Shown here: positions 32,537-40,343 of the stretch, one piece after another
Layout: each line of letters begins with the position of its first letter
Position numbering within the stretch: position 1 is the stretch's first letter
Assembly (NCBI RefSeq): GCF_003315135.1
Contig: NZ_QNRK01000036.1
Span: 1 to 64,000 of the forward strand
Direction: 5' to 3'
DNA length: 64,000 nt
From: Roseiarcus fermentans
GTDB taxonomy: Bacteria; Pseudomonadota; Alphaproteobacteria; Rhizobiales; Beijerinckiaceae
Made by a program: the position numbers and the translations under genes
Notes under the pieces: model-generated
Seen by the model: only the letters and a program-made list of their open reading frames with translations
Told to the model about the DNA's origin: nothing
The model's database searches: none

Positions 32537-33700
32537 CTACCGAGGCGCGGGCCAGAAGACGCCGCCGGTCGTCGGCGCCGGAACGCCGGTCGTGGTCGGG
32601 AACGACAGCGGCAGGCCGCGCCGGGCGCGCAGGGCGAGATAGGCGAAACATTGCGCCTCGATCGCGTCGCCGTCGAAGCCGATCGCCTCGACCGGCTCGA
32701 CCGGGACGCCGAGCCGGTCGGCGAGACGGCTCATGAGGAAGGCGTTCAGCCGCCCCCCTCCCCCGACCAGCCAGCGCTTCGGCGCCTCGGGAACCCGCGC
32801 CAGCGCGGCGACGGTCGCTTCGACGGTGAAGGCGGCGAGGGTGGCGGCGGCGTCCGCGTCGCCCAACGCCTCCACCGCCGCCGCGGCGGCGGCGAAATGG
32901 TTGCGGTCGAGCGATTTCGGCGGCGGCCGGTCGAAATAGCGATCGCGCATCAGCGCCGCCAGGATCGCGGCGTCGGCGCGCCCGCTCGCCGCCAGCGCCC
33001 CGCCGGCGTCGAAGGCGACGCCGCGGCGGGAGAGCAGGATATCGTCGATCAGCGCGTTGGCCGGGCCGGTGTCGAAGGCGACGATTTCGCCCGCTCGCCC
33101 GAGCCAGGTGACGTTGCCGACGCCGCCCCAGTTCAGGATCATCAGCGGGCGTTCGCGCCCCGCCGCCATCGCCGCGTGATAGACTGGCGCCAACGGCGCG
33201 CCCTCGCCGGCGGCGGCGACGTCGGCCGAGCGGAAGTCGCAGACGACGTCGATACCGAGCGCGCCCGCGGCGCGCGCGCCGTCGCAAAGCTGCCGGGTCA
33301 GGCCCGCTTTGGGAGGGTGCGCGTCCCGCGCACCCGGGGCGGCGGGACGCCGCCCCTCCCATCCGACGCGCCCGGGTCGATGCAGAATGGTCTGCCCGTG
33401 CAACCCGACCAGCGCGACGCTGTCGCGGGCGATGGCGAAGCGCGCGAAAAAGGCGTCGACCGCGGCGACATGGGCGTCGGTCACGGCGCGTTCGAGCGCG
33501 GCCTGCGGCCGTTCCGCTTCGCTGGCGTCGGCGACGACGGCGCGCAGGCGCGCCGCCACGTCCGGCGGATAGGGAAAGGTGGCGGCCGGGCCGGTCTCGA
33601 CTTGCGCTTCCCCGTCGCTGGCGATCAGCGCCACGTCGATGCCGTCCATCGACGTGCCGCTGATCACGCCGATCGCGCGCGTGAGCCCCGGGCCGGTCAT
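32537..33700 (-). CDS. anmK: Anhydro-N-acetylmuramic acid kinase
   Basis: A 387-residue AnmK: ATP-binding start VISGTSMDGIDVAL, LVGLHGQTILHRP, DFRSADVAAAGEGAPLAPVYH, LNWGGVGNVTWLG, FDTGPANALIDD, KRWLVGGGGRLNAFL. The enzyme opens and phosphorylates 1,6-anhydroMurNAc to MurNAc-6-phosphate in cell-wall recycling. Oddity: about 20 residues (GWEGRRPAAPGARDAHPP and flanks) interrupt the normal HRP-to-LTRQL step. They are encoded by a palindromic repeat element inserted in frame (33309-33362). The rest of the protein looks intact. It probably follows a different upstream gene with its start at 33700. Confidence 0.9.
   Translation of the reverse strand: MTGPGLTRAIGVISGTSMDGIDVALIASDGEAQVETGPAATFPYPPDVAARLRAVVADASEAERPQAALERAVTDAHVAAVDAFFARFAIARDSVALVGLHGQTILHRPGRVGWEGRRPAAPGARDAHPPKAGLTRQLCDGARAAGALGIDVVCDFRSADVAAAGEGAPLAPVYHAAMAAGRERPLMILNWGGVGNVTWLGRAGEIVAFDTGPANALIDDILLSRRGVAFDAGGALAASGRADAAILAALMRDRYFDRPPPKSLDRNHFAAAAAAVEALGDADAAATLAAFTVEATVAALARVPEAPKRWLVGGGGRLNAFLMSRLADRLGVPVEPVEAIGFDGDAIEAQCFAYLALRARRGLPLSFPTTTGVPAPTTGGVFWPAPR
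33309..33362. repeat. Palindromic element inserted in frame within anmK
   Basis: GGGAGGGTGCGCGTCCCGCG, then CACCCGGGGCGGCGGGACGC, then CGCCCCTCCC: two hairpins (GTGCGCG-TCC-CGCGCAC and GGGGCGGCG-GGA-CGCCGCCCC) between GGGAGG and CCTCCC. Close relatives are intergenic at 37706-37754 and 38601-38646. Confidence 0.85.
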
Positions 33701-33783
33701 GCCGCCCTCGCCGGCCGGCGCCGCGCGGCGGGCGAAGGCCGTCGGGTGAAGGAATGTCGGCTCATGGCGCGCGTCCTACGCGG

Positions 33784-34542
33784 TTATTGCGCGGTCAAGC
33801 CGCCGTCGACCATCAGTTCGATCCCCGTGGTGAACGAGGACTCGTCGCTGGCGAGATAGAGGATGGCGTTGGCGACCTCTTCCGGCCGGCCCATCCGGCC
33901 GAGCGGCGCGGCCTTCGACAGGCCCTCGCGGACGCGCTCCGGGTTCTTCGAACTCGCGATCAGCTCCTGCACCATCGGCGTGTCGGCGAACGAGGGATGA
34001 ACGGAATTCAGGCGGATGGCGTAGCCGGCGCAATGCAGCGCCGCCGACTTGGTCAGCAGGCGCACCGCGCCCTTGCTGGCGCAATAGGCGGCCGACTGCG
34101 CGTCGCCGATGATTCCGGCCACCGACGACAGATTGACGATCGACCCGCCGCCACGCCCCTTCATGACCCGGATCGCCTCGCGGCAACCCAAAAAGGTGCC
34201 TTCGACGTTGACCGCCTCGGTGCGTCGAAACTCGTCGAGGGTCGCGGTCTCGATGTTGCCCTTGAGCGCGATGCCGGCGCTGTTGACCAGAATGTCGAGC
34301 TTGCCGAAGGCCGCGACCACCTGGTCGACCACTTCGCGCCAGCGCGCTTCGTCGGTGACGTCCTGGGCGAGACGCAGGTCGGCGACGCCCTCCAGTTCCG
34401 CGAGCCCCGCCTCGTTGCGGTCGGTCGCCGCGACTTGCGCGCCCTCGGCGTGAAACAGCAACGCGGTCGCCCGGCCGATGCCGGACGCAGCGCCCGTGAT
34501 GAGCGCGACCTTGCCCGCGAGCCGCCCCGGTCTGCCGTCCAT
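33784..34542 (-). CDS. Short-chain dehydrogenase/reductase
   Basis: A 252-residue classical SDR: cofactor motif TGAASGIGRA, Asp of ATDRNE after strand 2 (favours NAD), NSAG, catalytic Ser in VNLSSVAG and Tyr/Lys in YCASK, C-terminal LMVDGGLTAQ. AGGAGGA precedes the ATG at 34540-34542; the long upstream extension is not coding. Substrate unknown; alicyclic or hydroxysteroid-type alcohol dehydrogenases look similar. It ends 83 bp before anmK on the same strand. Confidence 0.88.
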   Translation of the reverse strand: MDGRPGRLAGKVALITGAASGIGRATALLFHAEGAQVAATDRNEAGLAELEGVADLRLAQDVTDEARWREVVDQVVAAFGKLDILVNSAGIALKGNIETATLDEFRRTEAVNVEGTFLGCREAIRVMKGRGGGSIVNLSSVAGIIGDAQSAAYCASKGAVRLLTKSAALHCAGYAIRLNSVHPSFADTPMVQELIASSKNPERVREGLSKAAPLGRMGRPEEVANAILYLASDESSFTTGIELMVDGGLTAQ

Positions 34543-34968
34543 CTGTGGTTCCTCCTCACGCCTCGAATGCCGGCGCTCATGCGGCGGCATCCTCGCTCTT
34601 TCCAGCCGGGGAGGAAAGCCGTCGGCGCCGCCTTCTGTCGGCGCCCTTTTCAGCGATTCCAGAGGTCTTCGCAAATGGGAGGCGAGCGGCGGCAGGGAAA
34701 CGGCGGAACGCGGGCGCTTCTGGCGTTCAGCCCCGAACCGTGCCCGCGGTAACCAACCGGAGTGCTGTTTCAATTCGAGCAATCGAACGCCCGGGTTCGA
34801 CGTAGAGCGGAAGTGCAGATCGCCACCGCGATGTCGCAAGTGGGAGGGCAGGCGGTCGTCGACTTTTGCGAACAGAGGCAGGAAGGGCGTCCGTATCTCG
34901 CGCTTGCAACGACCGATCCATAACGCCATTCTCCAGCTCGCGATCGCAATCTCCTGGGGGTGAGGAAA
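34543..34968. other. Non-coding gap, nothing recognised
   Basis: 426 bp between the divergent SDR and the HEAT-repeat gene. Frames on both strands lack coding signs. It must hold both promoters but I see no strong -35/-10 pair or palindrome. Confidence 0.45.
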
Positions 34969-36960
34969 ATGCTGGGGTCGTCCATCGTAGGGGTACTTCT
35001 TGGATCGGTCGGCGCGCCCGAATCCGGAGGGGAGCCGCTTGCCAGGGCTGCGTCCCTGTTACTCGGCCCTGCGGGCAAAGAGGCGCTCGACATCGTCCAA
35101 GCGCGGTGGGCGGCGGGCGGAAAAGCCATTCCGCCGAACCATGACTTCGAGCAGATGATCCGGCTTAGCGAGTTGACGGCAACCTTGTTCATGGTGACGC
35201 AATATCGCCGCCGCTGGGAGGGGGAGAATTTCGACACCCGGTCCGCCGCGCCGCCTCCTTTCATCGCCAAGGCGACGAAATGTGTCGAGGAGCAGCTTGG
35301 CTATTGCGCTACCCTCAAGACGATCGAGGACGACGCGCTCGTTGCGGAACTCGAAGGGGCGCTGGACACGATCCTGCCCGAGAGCCGGGGGGAAGTCGTT
35401 CGCGAAGCCGTCGACGCCGCGCGCCGCCGGGTGTGGGACAAACTGGTCAAAGGCGACAAACTGGTCAAAGGCGCCGGTGAGCCGCCGCCGGATTTTGAGC
35501 CGTTCTTCCGGGGCTCCGACGACGAGCCCGGTTGGCCGCTCGTCTTTCAGGCGTTCATGCGAGAGGCGCTGAAGGTGAATCCGCGCGCCGAGATCGCCTT
35601 CGTCACCCCGCGCCTCGCCGCCGCGCGTAGAATGCTTGTGGAGATGATCGCGAAGCTCGGCGTGATGGATACCAAGCTCGATCGCATCGGCGAAGCGGCC
35701 GCGAATTTGCTCGGAGCCCGCGGCCAGTTAGATGACATCCACGTGACCACTGACATAATTCGCCGTCAGCAGAGAAGCGATACCGCAAAACTGGAATCTC
35801 TCTCAGCAGGACAGCGCGAGGCGGAGGAAGGTAGCGCGCGCCGGCACAGAGAACAAATAGCGCTTCTGAGCCTCTCGCTTTCGCCACAGCGCGACCGCAT
35901 TGATCGCCTCATTTCTGAATTAGCATCCTCCGAATCTGATGACATATCCCACGCACTCGCAATGCTTAAAGAACTTGCCGCTAAAGCTGAAGAAGCGAGG
36001 CACTGTCTGACGTTAGAAGCCCGTCGGATCTGCGAGCGTTTGGATGCTACCGATGAATTTATATTGTGCGGTTGGCGTATGCTCTCCAGATCGGAAGCAC
36101 TTGAATTAATAGAAGCACAAAATATCATTGAACCTAGAGTGGACAGCATTGTTCCTCTCTTGACGAAAATAATCGACCAAGATACGTCAAATATAAGCTA
36201 TCAATATATTAATGTAGTCCGCAGTTCATTTGAATTTCTTGGCTATATTGGACCTTCTGCGGCGAATTCCGTACCAATTGTTGCTAGATATTTGCAAGAC
36301 AAATCGCCAGACAACAGATTTTATTCCAACGCTGCTGAGTGTTTGGCAAAGATTGGTACCGAAAAGGGAATCGAAGCGGTCATAGATGCCGCATCTGAAT
36401 TTAAGCCTGATAGGCGAGAAGTTCCAAATGTGGCTTTGTATGCCTTATTTAAGTTATCTATGGAATGTGTAGATGCAATTCCAGTTCTTATAAGATATCT
36501 TGATATTGAAGACATCGAAATACGTAGTTTTTTAATGTTTTTACTTGGCGAGACATTTGGACACTTGGCAGAAGGAGCGGTTCCCGCGCTGATAAGAGCC
36601 CTGAGTGATGATGCTGTTGTGCAAACGGCGGCAAGATCGTTGTGGTTGATTGGTAACGTTCCGCCGAATGCAATTGAGCCTCTCTCGCGGGCGACCAAGA
36701 ACTTAGATCCTTATACACGGAGGAACGCTTTTCGGGCGCTAAGTCGAATAGTACCGCTGTCTCGTGATGTAATTTCTCGGATCGTAGAAGGCTTAATTGA
36801 TGAGTCGCCGGACGCCATAGATGGCGTGCAAGATGCTTTACGTAGGCTTGGGTCTGCTGCCATAGCCCCATTAACTGAAGCGCTTGAGCACCCAAATGCT
36901 GTGGTTCGTGATCGCGCTGAGACGGTCCTGAATCGTTGGCGGCGGCCAAATCATCCGTGA
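34969..36960 (+). CDS. HEAT-repeat protein with unrecognised N-terminal region
   Basis: A 663-residue protein (from ATG 34969; a GTG at 34960 would add three residues). Residues ~1-260 are GC-rich and helical, with a hydrophobic start and the segment FQAFMREALKVNPRAEIAF; I do not recognise the domain. Residues ~265-330 look like coiled coil. From ~370 to the end come HEAT-like helical pairs (SVPIVARYLQDKSPDNRF, AVPALIRALSDDAVVQTAARSLWLIG, AIAPLTEALEHPNAVVRDRAE). The C-terminal half is strikingly AT-rich compared with every neighbour, suggesting a mosaic or transferred origin. An 18-bp tandem duplication (35437-35472) gives DKLVKGDKLVKG. No partner gene is adjacent; role unknown. Confidence 0.75.
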   Translation: MLGSSIVGVLLGSVGAPESGGEPLARAASLLLGPAGKEALDIVQARWAAGGKAIPPNHDFEQMIRLSELTATLFMVTQYRRRWEGENFDTRSAAPPPFIAKATKCVEEQLGYCATLKTIEDDALVAELEGALDTILPESRGEVVREAVDAARRRVWDKLVKGDKLVKGAGEPPPDFEPFFRGSDDEPGWPLVFQAFMREALKVNPRAEIAFVTPRLAAARRMLVEMIAKLGVMDTKLDRIGEAAANLLGARGQLDDIHVTTDIIRRQQRSDTAKLESLSAGQREAEEGSARRHREQIALLSLSLSPQRDRIDRLISELASSESDDISHALAMLKELAAKAEEARHCLTLEARRICERLDATDEFILCGWRMLSRSEALELIEAQNIIEPRVDSIVPLLTKIIDQDTSNISYQYINVVRSSFEFLGYIGPSAANSVPIVARYLQDKSPDNRFYSNAAECLAKIGTEKGIEAVIDAASEFKPDRREVPNVALYALFKLSMECVDAIPVLIRYLDIEDIEIRSFLMFLLGETFGHLAEGAVPALIRALSDDAVVQTAARSLWLIGNVPPNAIEPLSRATKNLDPYTRRNAFRALSRIVPLSRDVISRIVEGLIDESPDAIDGVQDALRRLGSAAIAPLTEALEHPNAVVRDRAETVLNRWRRPNHP

Positions 36961-37318
36961 AAATGGCAATTGTGATTATGTCGACGGAATCGTTCAGGTG
37001 AGATTATTGTGGACAGCCCAAGGATTCGAAGTTCATGTTCGAAGAACGTCGTGAAGGCCGGATGTGAGGCCGCTGTGCCAATAGCGGCCGCAATTGGCGC
37101 TCTCTCCCCGTACCGAAGCGGATGGGGAAGGGCAGCAAGGAGCCGGATATTGCCCGTAGGCCAAGCCGTCGCCGAATTCCCGCTCTGTGCGCGAATCGGG
37201 CGTCCCCGACGGCGACGGACCGCCCGCAAACTTGCGAAACAATTCCTTCCGGCAAAGCATGTTTTCGCGTACCATCATTCCGTTGAGCAGAATTCTTCAT
37301 CAGGGGAGCGCTCCTTGA

Positions 37319-37798
37319 CCGAACGCCGACCCCGAGCCCGCCCGTCCCGCCGATCGGCGACCCCTTCGACGAGCGGAGCACGGCCGCTCCGTCCCGCCCC
37401 CCGATCCAACCGCGGCCGCGCCGCCGACCGATCGCGCCCTGGAGGCGGCCTGCGCGCGCCGCCGCGCCCGGCGCAAGTCCGCGGCGGCGCTGCGGGACGC
37501 CAGCTTCGGCTGGCTCGCCGACGGTTTTTCCCATCAGGAGATCGCGGCGGCGCGCAAGGTGAGCGTCGCCGTGGTGCGGCGGGACATCGCCCGGGCGATC
37601 CGGGCGCGCCGGGCCGAGACGCGCGAGGGCCACGCGAAAACCGATGGAGGTTGCGCGGCCGGTCGTTCACCCCAGCCGGCCGCGAGAGCGGTCGCGCCGC
37701 TCAACGGGAGGGTGCGCGTCTCGGGCGCCCGGGCGGCGGGACGCCGCCCCGTCCGGTTCCTCGCGCGCACCCATCTCGGGCGTTACAGAGTGACGTAA
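37319..37798 (+). pseudogene. Remnant of a helix-turn-helix protein
   Basis: One frame without stop or start codon reads LEAACARRRARRKSAAALRD, FGWLADGFSHQEIAAARKVS, VVRRDIARAIRARRAET. This looks like a homeodomain/resolvase-type HTH from a phage or mobile-element protein. It lacks an in-frame ATG and its 3' part runs into a palindromic repeat (37706-37754) and then the MITE array, where the frame ends at 37798. Best read as a decayed gene; function unknown. Confidence 0.4.
37706..37754. repeat. Palindromic element, intergenic copy
   Basis: GGGAGGGTGCGCGTCTCGGG, then CGCCCGGGCGGCGGGACGCC, then GCCCCGTCC. Same unit as the one inside anmK, with slightly diverged ends. Confidence 0.75.
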
Positions 37799-38031
37799 CG
37801 CCCAAGGTGGACGCCGAAGAACGCCGTCATCGCGAGCGAAGCGCGGCGATCCAGGGGCCGCTGGGCTACTGTCGCAGCTCGTGGACCGCCAGGCCGTCCT
37901 TCGGGCTTCGTTGCGAGCAGAAGACGGAGCAATCCTTGCAAAATGCACGCAAACAGCGTCGTGGATTGCTTCGTCCCCCCGGGCTCTTCGAGCCGGGGGT
38001 TGCTCCTCGCAATGACGGGGTTGGGAGTTAC
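37795..38031. repeat. MITE-like element, divergent copy (inverted)
   Basis: A 237-bp element starting GTAACGCCCAAGG and ending GGGGTTGGGAGTTAC. It is in the opposite orientation to the next two copies and shares inner blocks such as GTCATCGCGAGCGAAG, GTTGCGAGCAGAAGACGGAG and GCTCCTCGCAATGACGGGG. It is bordered by AGAGTGAC (37787-37794) and GTCACTCT(T) (38032-38040). Confidence 0.7.
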
Positions 38032-38040
38032 GTCACTCTT

Positions 38041-38233
38041 GTAACTCCCAACCCCGTCATTGCGAGGAGCAAAGCGACGAAGCAACCCATGCCGCCGCTT
38101 GCCTCCTGCGGAAGAAATTGCTCGCAAGGAAGGGCGGCGGGACGACCAGAGGGCGCGACAGCGGCCCAGCGGCCCTGGATCGCTTCGCTTCGCTCGCGAT
38201 GACGGCGCTGTTGGCCACCGGCTTGGGAGTTAC
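38041..38233. repeat. MITE-like element, tandem copy 1
   Basis: 193 bp starting GTAACTCCCAACCCCGTCAT and ending CACCGGCTTGGGAGTTAC. The terminal inverted repeat is GTAACTCCCAA/TTGGGAGTTAC. Nearly identical to the next copy, from which it is separated by AGAGTGAC. No coding potential. Confidence 0.85.
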
Positions 38234-38241
38234 AGAGTGAC

Positions 38242-38434
38242 GTATCTCCCAACCCCGTCATTGCGAGGAGCAAAGCGACGAAGCAACCCATGCCGCTGTT
38301 TGCCTCCTGCGGAAGAAATTGCTCGCAAGGAAGGGCGGCGGGACGACCAGAGGGCGCGACAGCGGCCCAGCGGCCCTGGATCGCTTCGTTTCGCTCGCGA
38401 TGACGGCGCTGTTGGCCACCGGCTTGGGAGTTAC
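38242..38434. repeat. MITE-like element, tandem copy 2
   Basis: 193 bp, nearly identical to 38041-38233 (first base pairs GTATCTCCCAACC). Followed by AAGAGTGAC (38435-38443), the same short word that borders the other copies. Confidence 0.85.
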
Positions 38435-38600
38435 AAGAGTGACAGGTTTCGGCGCCCAAGTCGCTGAAAGGATGCGTCGCCTGCCAGACTTGCAGGCTGG
38501 CCGCCGCCAGCCGGACAAGCCGACGGGCCGGCGACGAGAAGGCCAGCGACTGCCAAGCCGGCGTAACCGGCGTAAAGAGCGGCGGGCGCGGCGCTCGACG

Positions 38601-38646
38601 GGGAGGCGCCGTCCCGGCGCCTGGGCGGCGGGACGCCGCCCCTCCC
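38601..38646. repeat. Palindromic element, third copy
   Basis: GGGAGGCGCCGTCCCGGCGC, then CTGGGCGGCGGGACGCCGCC, then CCTCCC. Same two-hairpin plan as the element within anmK. No gene is seen from 38444 to 38792 around it. Confidence 0.75.
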
Positions 38647-38792
38647 GGGGGCGCGCCCTTGGAGGCGCCACGCGAACACCCACCCCGAGAGTTGCAGTCG
38701 CCCGGAAATTCCGGCGCAAACCCTTGGAAAGGCTCGAAACCGGCCCGGATGCGGGGCCGACGTCCCGAGCGGCTACGCCGCCTCGCCCGAGT

Positions 38793-39554
38793 TCACCGCG
38801 GCGCCATGCGCAGCGCCCCGTCGATGCGGATCGTCTCGCCGTTGATGTAGCCGTTCTCGACGATGTGCACGGCCAGCGCGGCGTATTCGGATGGCGCGCC
38901 GAGCCGGGAGGGGAACGGCACCGAGGCGCCGAGCGAGGCCTGGAAATCCTCGCGCAAGCCCGCGAGCATCGGCGTCATGAAGATGCCCGGCGCGATCGTG
39001 TTCACCCGGATGGCGTTGCGGGCGAGTTCGCGCGCGATCGGCAGGGTCATCGCGGCGACGCCGCCCTTCGAGGCGGAATAGGCCGACTGGCCGACCTGGC
39101 CCTCGAAGGCCGCGACCGAGGCGGTCGAGACGATCACGCCGCGCTCGCCCTCGATCGGCTCGAGCGTCGCCATGCCGGCGGCGGCAAGGCGGATCATGTT
39201 GAAGGTGCCGATCAGGTTGACCCGGATCACCTTCTCGAAGTCGCCGAGCGGCGTCGGGGCGCCGTCCTTGCCGACGATGCGCACCGGGCTGCCGACGCCG
39301 GCGCAGTTGACGAGGATGCGCGCGGGCCCGTGCGCGGCCTCGGCTTTGGCGAACGCCTCCGCGGCCGAGGCTTCGCCGCCGACGTCGCAGGCGACCGCGA
39401 CGCCGCCGATCGCCTTCGCCACCGCCTCGGCCGCAGCCTGGTTGAGGTCGGCGACCGCGACGCGCGCGCCCCTTTCGGCCAAAGCCTCGGCCGTCGCCCG
39501 CCCCAGCCCCGATCCGCCGCCGGTCACAATCGCCGCCGCTCCGGAAATCTTCAT
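38793..39554 (-). CDS. SDR, 3-hydroxyacyl-CoA dehydrogenase type 2-like
   Basis: A 253-residue SDR: TGGGSGLGRA, Asp in VAVADLNQ (NAD preference), VNCAG, catalytic STASVAAFEGQVGQSAYSASK, and PGIFMTPMLAGL. The block FEGQVGQSAYSASKGG and PGIF-TPML is typical of HSD17B10-like enzymes that oxidise short 3-hydroxyacyl-CoA, for example in isoleucine breakdown. GGAGGAGGG precedes the ATG. It may belong with beta-oxidation genes elsewhere; none are adjacent. Confidence 0.85.
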   Translation of the reverse strand: MKISGAAAIVTGGGSGLGRATAEALAERGARVAVADLNQAAAEAVAKAIGGVAVACDVGGEASAAEAFAKAEAAHGPARILVNCAGVGSPVRIVGKDGAPTPLGDFEKVIRVNLIGTFNMIRLAAAGMATLEPIEGERGVIVSTASVAAFEGQVGQSAYSASKGGVAAMTLPIARELARNAIRVNTIAPGIFMTPMLAGLREDFQASLGASVPFPSRLGAPSEYAALAVHIVENGYINGETIRIDGALRMAPR

Positions 39555-39656
39555 TGCGCCCTCCTCCGTTTCCTACTCGCGTTTTCCCCCGACGCCTTAG
39601 CAACGCGCGGCCCGTCCCGCCAGAGGGGCGCCTCTCGAAGCGCGGGCCTTTGCCGG

Positions 39657-40244
39657 TCAGGCCGGCGCCGCCCCCCAGCGCCGGGCCACTTCGCCGCGCA
39701 CGGCGGTGTCGACTTCCGGCGGCGCGTTGCGGATGTAGGCGAGGGCGGCGGCGAAGGTCTCGGCGTCCTGCCGTTCGAGCTTTTCCAGATAGGCGATCGC
39801 GGCGGTGATCGAGAACGGCTCGCCGACGCGGTCGTCGAAGTTGCTCGCCAGCGCCGTCCAGATCGCGGCGTCGTAGCCGCTCGCCTCGGCCCAGGCGGCG
39901 ATCGTCTCGATCGCCTCGGGATGGCTCTCGACCGCAGCCTCCCCCCGTTTGCCGGAGGCGAGGTCGACGAAGCCGATGGTTCTCGCCGGCGTCCCCTCCC
40001 GGTCGCGCAGGTTGTCGATCGCCTCCTCGAGGGAGACGAAGGCGCTCGGGGCGGCGTAGGTCTTGCACAAGGTTCCGTCGTCCGGGTCGATCACCAGGGT
40101 GAGGATGTCCTTGCGGACCCCCGCCGTCGACACCCGGCAGAATTCAATCGGCAGCAGCGGCCCTTGCGCCGTGAATGCGTCGGCGACCTTGAGGGCGTCC
40201 GGCTCCCATATCAGCGAACCCCAGGCGATGACGGCGACTTTCAC
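39657..40244 (-). CDS. Conserved hypothetical, gamma-glutamylcyclotransferase-like fold?
   Basis: A 195-residue cytoplasmic protein beginning MKVAVIAWGSLIWEP. The GSL-W-P start resembles the YGSLLWNP motif of GGCT-fold enzymes. The rest (FCRVSTAGVRKDILTLVIDP, AIDNLRDREG, WTALASNFDDRVGEPFS) is conserved-looking but I cannot name a family with confidence. The glutamate needed for GGCT activity is not obvious. Lies 102 bp before the SDR on the same strand. Confidence 0.65.
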   Translation of the reverse strand: MKVAVIAWGSLIWEPDALKVADAFTAQGPLLPIEFCRVSTAGVRKDILTLVIDPDDGTLCKTYAAPSAFVSLEEAIDNLRDREGTPARTIGFVDLASGKRGEAAVESHPEAIETIAAWAEASGYDAAIWTALASNFDDRVGEPFSITAAIAYLEKLERQDAETFAAALAYIRNAPPEVDTAVRGEVARRWGAAPA

Positions 40245-40343
40245 GGGCTGAGCCTCCTCGATGTCTCGACAAATAATCCGGGGGACGATCGCCCAGCCGC
40301 TCCGGATCGCCGGGCCGCTTCGCGCGTCGCGACGACGATCGCC

